Part shown: positions 60,153 through 64,000 of the stretch, in pieces
Layout of the letters: each line of letters starts with the position of its first letter
How positions within the stretch are numbered: the first letter of the stretch is position 1
NCBI GenBank assembly: GCA_963922205.1
Contig: CAWUHX010000165.1
Span: forward strand, 434,001-498,000
Length of the DNA stretch: 64,000 nucleotides
Reading direction: 5' to 3'
DNA from: Romanomermis culicivorax
Lineage: Eukaryota; Nematoda; Enoplea; Mermithida; Mermithidae
The notes under the pieces: generated by a model
What the model was told of the DNA's origin: nothing
Databases searched by the model: none
Seen by the model: the letters and a program-made list of their open reading frames with translations, nothing else
Made by a program: the position numbers and the translations under genes

Positions 60153-61304
60153 CTTCAATCCAGGATTTAGTAATTAAATGAAGCCACTCAGATCTAAAAA
60201 CCAGTAGTGATAGGAACAACTATTAGCTGCATAAAGATATTTTCGTCAAAATGAGTTTTTCTAGCAGTTTCTTGCTTTAGGAAGCCAACAAACGCGTTTT
60301 CATAACGCGGAAAAATAACTTCGTCAAAAATAAGCACATTTTGAAATTTCCAAAATTTTGCATAATTTCCCGGTCTTTTTAAATACCAAAAGATGTTTTT
60401 TTTAATTTTATCAAGACAATGCTCAGTATCACATAAAGAACAGAAATTCAATGGTTACGCAGATTTTTCTTCATTTTTAATCGAAAGAACACTGTTTGTC
60501 AAGCTCTTGTTTGATCCCATCCACCAAAACTTCGCAAACTCGGTTATTCCCAACCCTTAAAACCGGCTCACTTTAGTGGTTACTGACTCCAAAAACACAA
60601 GAATGTTTAGTTATACTTCTAACATGCAGAAAGAAGCATCCGTGACCATATTATAAACGTTTTTAAAAATAAAAAACATTATTGAAAAACGACGAAAAAA
60701 TGTCGGTTTGATTCTCGTGTGGAAAAAATCTTCCAGGAAAAAGGGTGTTTGAGTCAATTGGCACAAATGCTCAAAAGTGTCATTCCAAATTTTTTATGCC
60801 AAATGTCATGTTTTGACGCAATAAAAAACAAAGCTGTACAGGGCGAGAACTAATCATCGAATTGATTGGTGGCGCTTTTTTCCCAATATCTTTTTGACCT
60901 CATTTGAGGAAAAACCCCAAAAAATTTTTCATTGTGAGGGAAAATCAATTTTTTTTAGTTTCTTTGCTTATAAATCGTTTAAAATCATTTCTAATGCGTT
61001 TTATGAACGTTTCTCATTAACTTGCATCTTATTCCACCAATAAACCGACATTTTTTGCAAAAAGTTTCGAGCTATGACCTATTTTTAAATAAATATTTAA
61101 GTGAGTTTACATGAGCCAAGCAAGAGAATAATTCAACGGAATAACCTTTATTTCTTATATTTCTTTGACGACATAAAACAACCTAATTTTGACATAACAG
61201 GTAAATCAAACAGTAAACTTAGATAAAAAAATAACAATGAAAAATAAAATTTTAAAACTGATTCCAATTTGCTGACAATCTGACATAATAGTATGAACTT
61301 GACT

Positions 61305-61826
61305 ACAGGGCCATTTTTCTGCTAAGCCAGGTTGCAATATGCAGCTTGGGGAAAAATTTTGGTTGCACAGATAAATTTTTGATTGTTGACTCTAAAATCA
61401 ATAAATTAGCTCAATTTCACCAGAAAAAAACACCAAAAGCTAGTTTTATTTCATTTCATTCGAGTCGGTTTTAGGCTTTTAAAACTAAATTTTCCAAGTT
61501 TTGAGGAGAAAATGAACAAAAGTTGAAAAGTTTCATTTTCCAGCGTTCTAGAATATCAAAATTACAGAAAAATTTTCGGCGCTAGGCGCTGAACAAGTCA
61601 CTCATGTCAATATTTCCATTTTCTCCTCAAAACTCAGAAAATTTGGTTTTAAAAGGCTAAAACCGACGCATATCGAATGAAATAGAATAAAACTAGCTTT
61701 AGGTAGTTTTACCGATAAAATTGAGCTAATTTATTGATTTTAGATTGAACAACCAAAAATTTATCTGCGCAGCCAATTCTCCAAGTTGCACATTGGAACC
61801 TGGCCTTTGCAGAAAAAAGTCCTGTG
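61305..61826. repeat. inner foldback element centred on a GC hairpin
   Basis: The left half has AGCCAGGTTGCAATATGCAG and AGATAAATTTTTG; the right half has the same words inverted. The centre at about 61577 is CGGCGCTAGGCGCTG. Related to 29407-30247 and 62763-63358. Confidence 0.7.
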
Positions 61827-61919
61827 GTCAAGTTCATACCTTCATATCAGATTGTCAGCTGTTGTGAATAAGTTTTAAAATTTTATTTTCAATTGCCTTT
61901 TTAGTAAATTGGGGATACT

Positions 61920-62325
61920 AAATTAGTAGGAAAAGTTCAACGAAGGTTTACAAAAAGACTTTTCGGATATAAAGATTTAAGCTATAAGGAGCGCCTCAAC
62001 AAATCTGGCCTTGATGACCTTGCATTTAGACGTACGTGTATCGACTTATCTTATGAACATGTTCTTAATTTTGAAATTTAAAGTTATTCCACCCGACTTA
62101 TTTTTCACTTTGAGTCCGTTCAATTATCGCGCGTCTAACTTATTTAAATTGTATAAATCGAAATATAACTCTAATGCTTCAAAACATGATTTATTCTCGC
62201 GAAATATTGATGTTTGGAATTCCCTACCCAATGATATCATTCGTTCGAACAATATGCCCTGTTTTCGATCTGAATTGAGTCATTTTTTAAAGCTCAATTC
62301 GCACGTGCTTTTGTCACGTCCATGA
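61920..62325 (+). pseudogene. C-terminal fragment of a CR1-like non-LTR retrotransposon reverse transcriptase
   Basis: One frame reads VQRRFTKRLFGYKDLSYKER then LDDLAFRR, and a second, shifted frame continues IPPDLFFTLSPFNYRASNLF and FSRNIDVWNSLPNDIIRSNN. This is the typical end of a Jockey/CR1-type reverse transcriptase ORF (VQRRFTKRL, LSYEERL, DLI-YKIL, VWNSLP). A frameshift near 62085 breaks it. An AATAAA-rich tail follows to about 62480. It is a dead LINE 3' fragment inside the foldback element. Confidence 0.8.
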
Positions 62326-62762
62326 GCTTTTCTGTATTAGTCGTATTTACCCTTGTATTTATTCGCATTTAATAAAATTTCTTTCTTTCTTGTTATCTTT
62401 TCTTGAAAAAGTTACTGTTAGATTTACCTGTTATGTCAAAATTAGGTTGTTTTATGTCGTCAAATAAATATAAGAAATAAATAAAGGTTATGACGCTGAA
62501 TTATTTTCTTGCTTTTTCTCATGTAAACTCACTTGAATATTTATTTACAAGTAGGTCATTAGCTCGAAACTTTTTGCAAAAAACGTCGGATTTTTGGCAG
62601 AATAAGATGCATGTTAATGAGAAACGTTCAAAAAATGCATCAGAAATGAATTTAAGCGATTTTAAAGGAAGGAAACTAAAAAATTGATTTTTCCTGATGG
62701 GGAAACAATTTTTGGGGTTTTTCCTCAAATGGGGCAAAAAGTTTTCTGCAAAAAAAACACTG

Positions 62763-63358
62763 AGCAGGGTTTTTCTTGCGCAGGCCAGGTTGCAATGTGC
62801 AACTTGGGGAAAAATTTTGGTTTCACAGATAAATTTTTGGTTGCTGAGTGAAATCGATAAATTTGCTTAAATTTATCGAAAAAACTATCGCAAAATAGTT
62901 TTCTAGTATCCGCGTCGGTTCTAGGCATTCAAACCCAATTTTCTGAGTTTTGGACAGAAAATGAAAAGATTAATATGACTAGACTAGAGTAATGTGTTCG
63001 GCGCCTAGCGCGGAAAATTTTGTCTGGATTTCAATATTCTAGAACGCTGGAAAATGAATCTTTTAACGATTTATTTCCCAGACAGAAGGTTTGATTTCTC
63101 AGTGAATTTAATGAATTTTCAGTCGGACAAACTAAAATTCAAAAACTAGGCAAGCGACAAAGAATTCAGATCTTTCAATCGGCAAAAATTTCTACACTCA
63201 AAATGTTTTAATCACATGAAAGTCGAAATTTTTATGAAAATGACAAAAAATTTTGGGAAATTGACCAACAAAAATGTTAGTTTTCATCAAGTTCGTCAAC
63301 AAACAATACAGGATCAAACATTTATCCATGATGATTAGAACCTATAAGCACTAACAGG
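62763..63358. repeat. inverted copy of 29640-30247
   Basis: Begins GAGCAGGGTTTTTCTTGCGC. It contains a GGCGCCTAGCGCGG hairpin (about 63000) and an inverted frame beginning MPRTDADTRKLF, as in the other copy. Confidence 0.7.
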
Positions 63359-64000
63359 GCCGTGCGCAGGATTTTTTCATGGGGGGGCCGACCAGATTTT
63401 TTCACTGAATAGCCCCAGAAAATGTTGATCTTACGCGGATATACTGTGTGCATCACCGTTTTTTTCCTCGAAGATTTTTTCCACATGAGAACCGGAACCA
63501 AAATTTTTTTCCTCATTTTCCAAAAATTTTCCACATTTTTAAAAATGCTTGGCTACGGATGCTTTTTTATACATTTTAGGAGCATACCCAGCATTTTTTT
63601 GTATTTGTAGTCAGAAACCTGCAAAAATGAGGAAAAAAATTGAGAAAATTCTGGTTATGTTAGTCAAAATGAGCTCATGAAGAATATATTGGTGTTCTAT
63701 AGAATGGTCCGGCGCGGAGCGCCGGAAAAATTTTTTGATTTTCACTTTCTAAAACGCTGGAAAACGAACCGTCATAACGTTGGGAAATAAATTAAAATCA
63801 GACTGATGAAGCGTAATTTGCCTCCCATTCCGGCGCGCAGCGCCGGAAAAATTTCCGGGTTTTTGTATTCTAAAACGCTGAAAAATAAATCTCTCCAACA
63901 GATAATTCGTGAACAAATGTTTTGAAATCGTGTTCTAGAGTAATGTCTTCAATTTCCACCTTCAATAAACGCAAAAGTTCAGATTGCCAACGTTAAAAAA
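63359..64000. repeat. DNA element running off the right edge, with two GC hairpins
   Basis: Begins GGCCGTGCGCAGGATTTTTT followed by poly(G), like the left end of hAT-type elements. CCGGCGCGGAGCGCCGG (about 63709) and CCGGCGCGCAGCGCCGG (about 63831) are each followed by AAAAATTT, then TTTCTAAAACGCTGG or a close variant. No gene is seen. Confidence 0.5.

Larger units (their letters stand above)
60885..62745. repeat. large foldback element with about 330-bp arms
   Basis: The left arm (60885-61216) and right arm (62402-62745) are imperfect inverted copies. Both carry CCTCATTTGAGG/CCTCAAATGGGG, TTTTTTGCAAAAAGTTTCGAG, AAGTGAGTTTACATGA and AACCTAATTTTGACATAACA words in mirrored order. Between them lie a smaller foldback (61305-61826) and a LINE fragment (61920-62325). 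Confidence 0.75.

Overview
The window is nuclear DNA from an invertebrate animal, most likely an insect. Its genes are split by many GT-AG introns, it is AT-rich, it carries a eukaryotic tRNA gene with internal promoter boxes, and every intron and spacer is loaded with small DNA transposons. A calpain pseudoenzyme resembling the insect CalpC type fits an arthropod. The exact taxon cannot be fixed from the sequence alone.

Four protein-coding genes can be reconstructed by joining exons whose phases agree. All lie on the minus strand, head to tail. From right to left they are: an RRM/RGG RNA-binding protein (53259-60152, 6 exons, 288 aa); an N6AMT1/HEMK2-type glutamine methyltransferase (50235-52847, 4 exons, 214 aa); a calpain whose three catalytic residues are all replaced (41655-49478, about 20 exons, about 656 aa); and the largest TFIIIC subunit, GTF3C1 (start codon at 22517, 31 exons visible covering about 1,560 codons, running off the left edge). 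A tRNA-Lys(UUU) gene sits 95 bp upstream of the GTF3C1 start codon on the same strand. It is a probable target of the factor encoded just downstream.

The 19 kb between the tRNA and the calpain gene (22.7-41.6 kb) and the 3.8 kb to the right of the RNA-binding gene hold no gene I can support. They contain hAT-type elements with 8-bp target duplications, foldback elements, poly(C)/poly(G) elements, a tRNA-like SINE, tandem repeats and a CR1-like LINE fragment. The same families sit inside introns. One short motif recurs about fifteen times: a GGCGC-NNN-GCGCC hairpin next to an A/T run, found inside several foldback elements.

The genes do not form one pathway. GTF3C1 (Pol III initiation) with its tRNA, and the eRF1-type methyltransferase, both concern RNA synthesis and translation. 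The other two look like ordinary neighbours.
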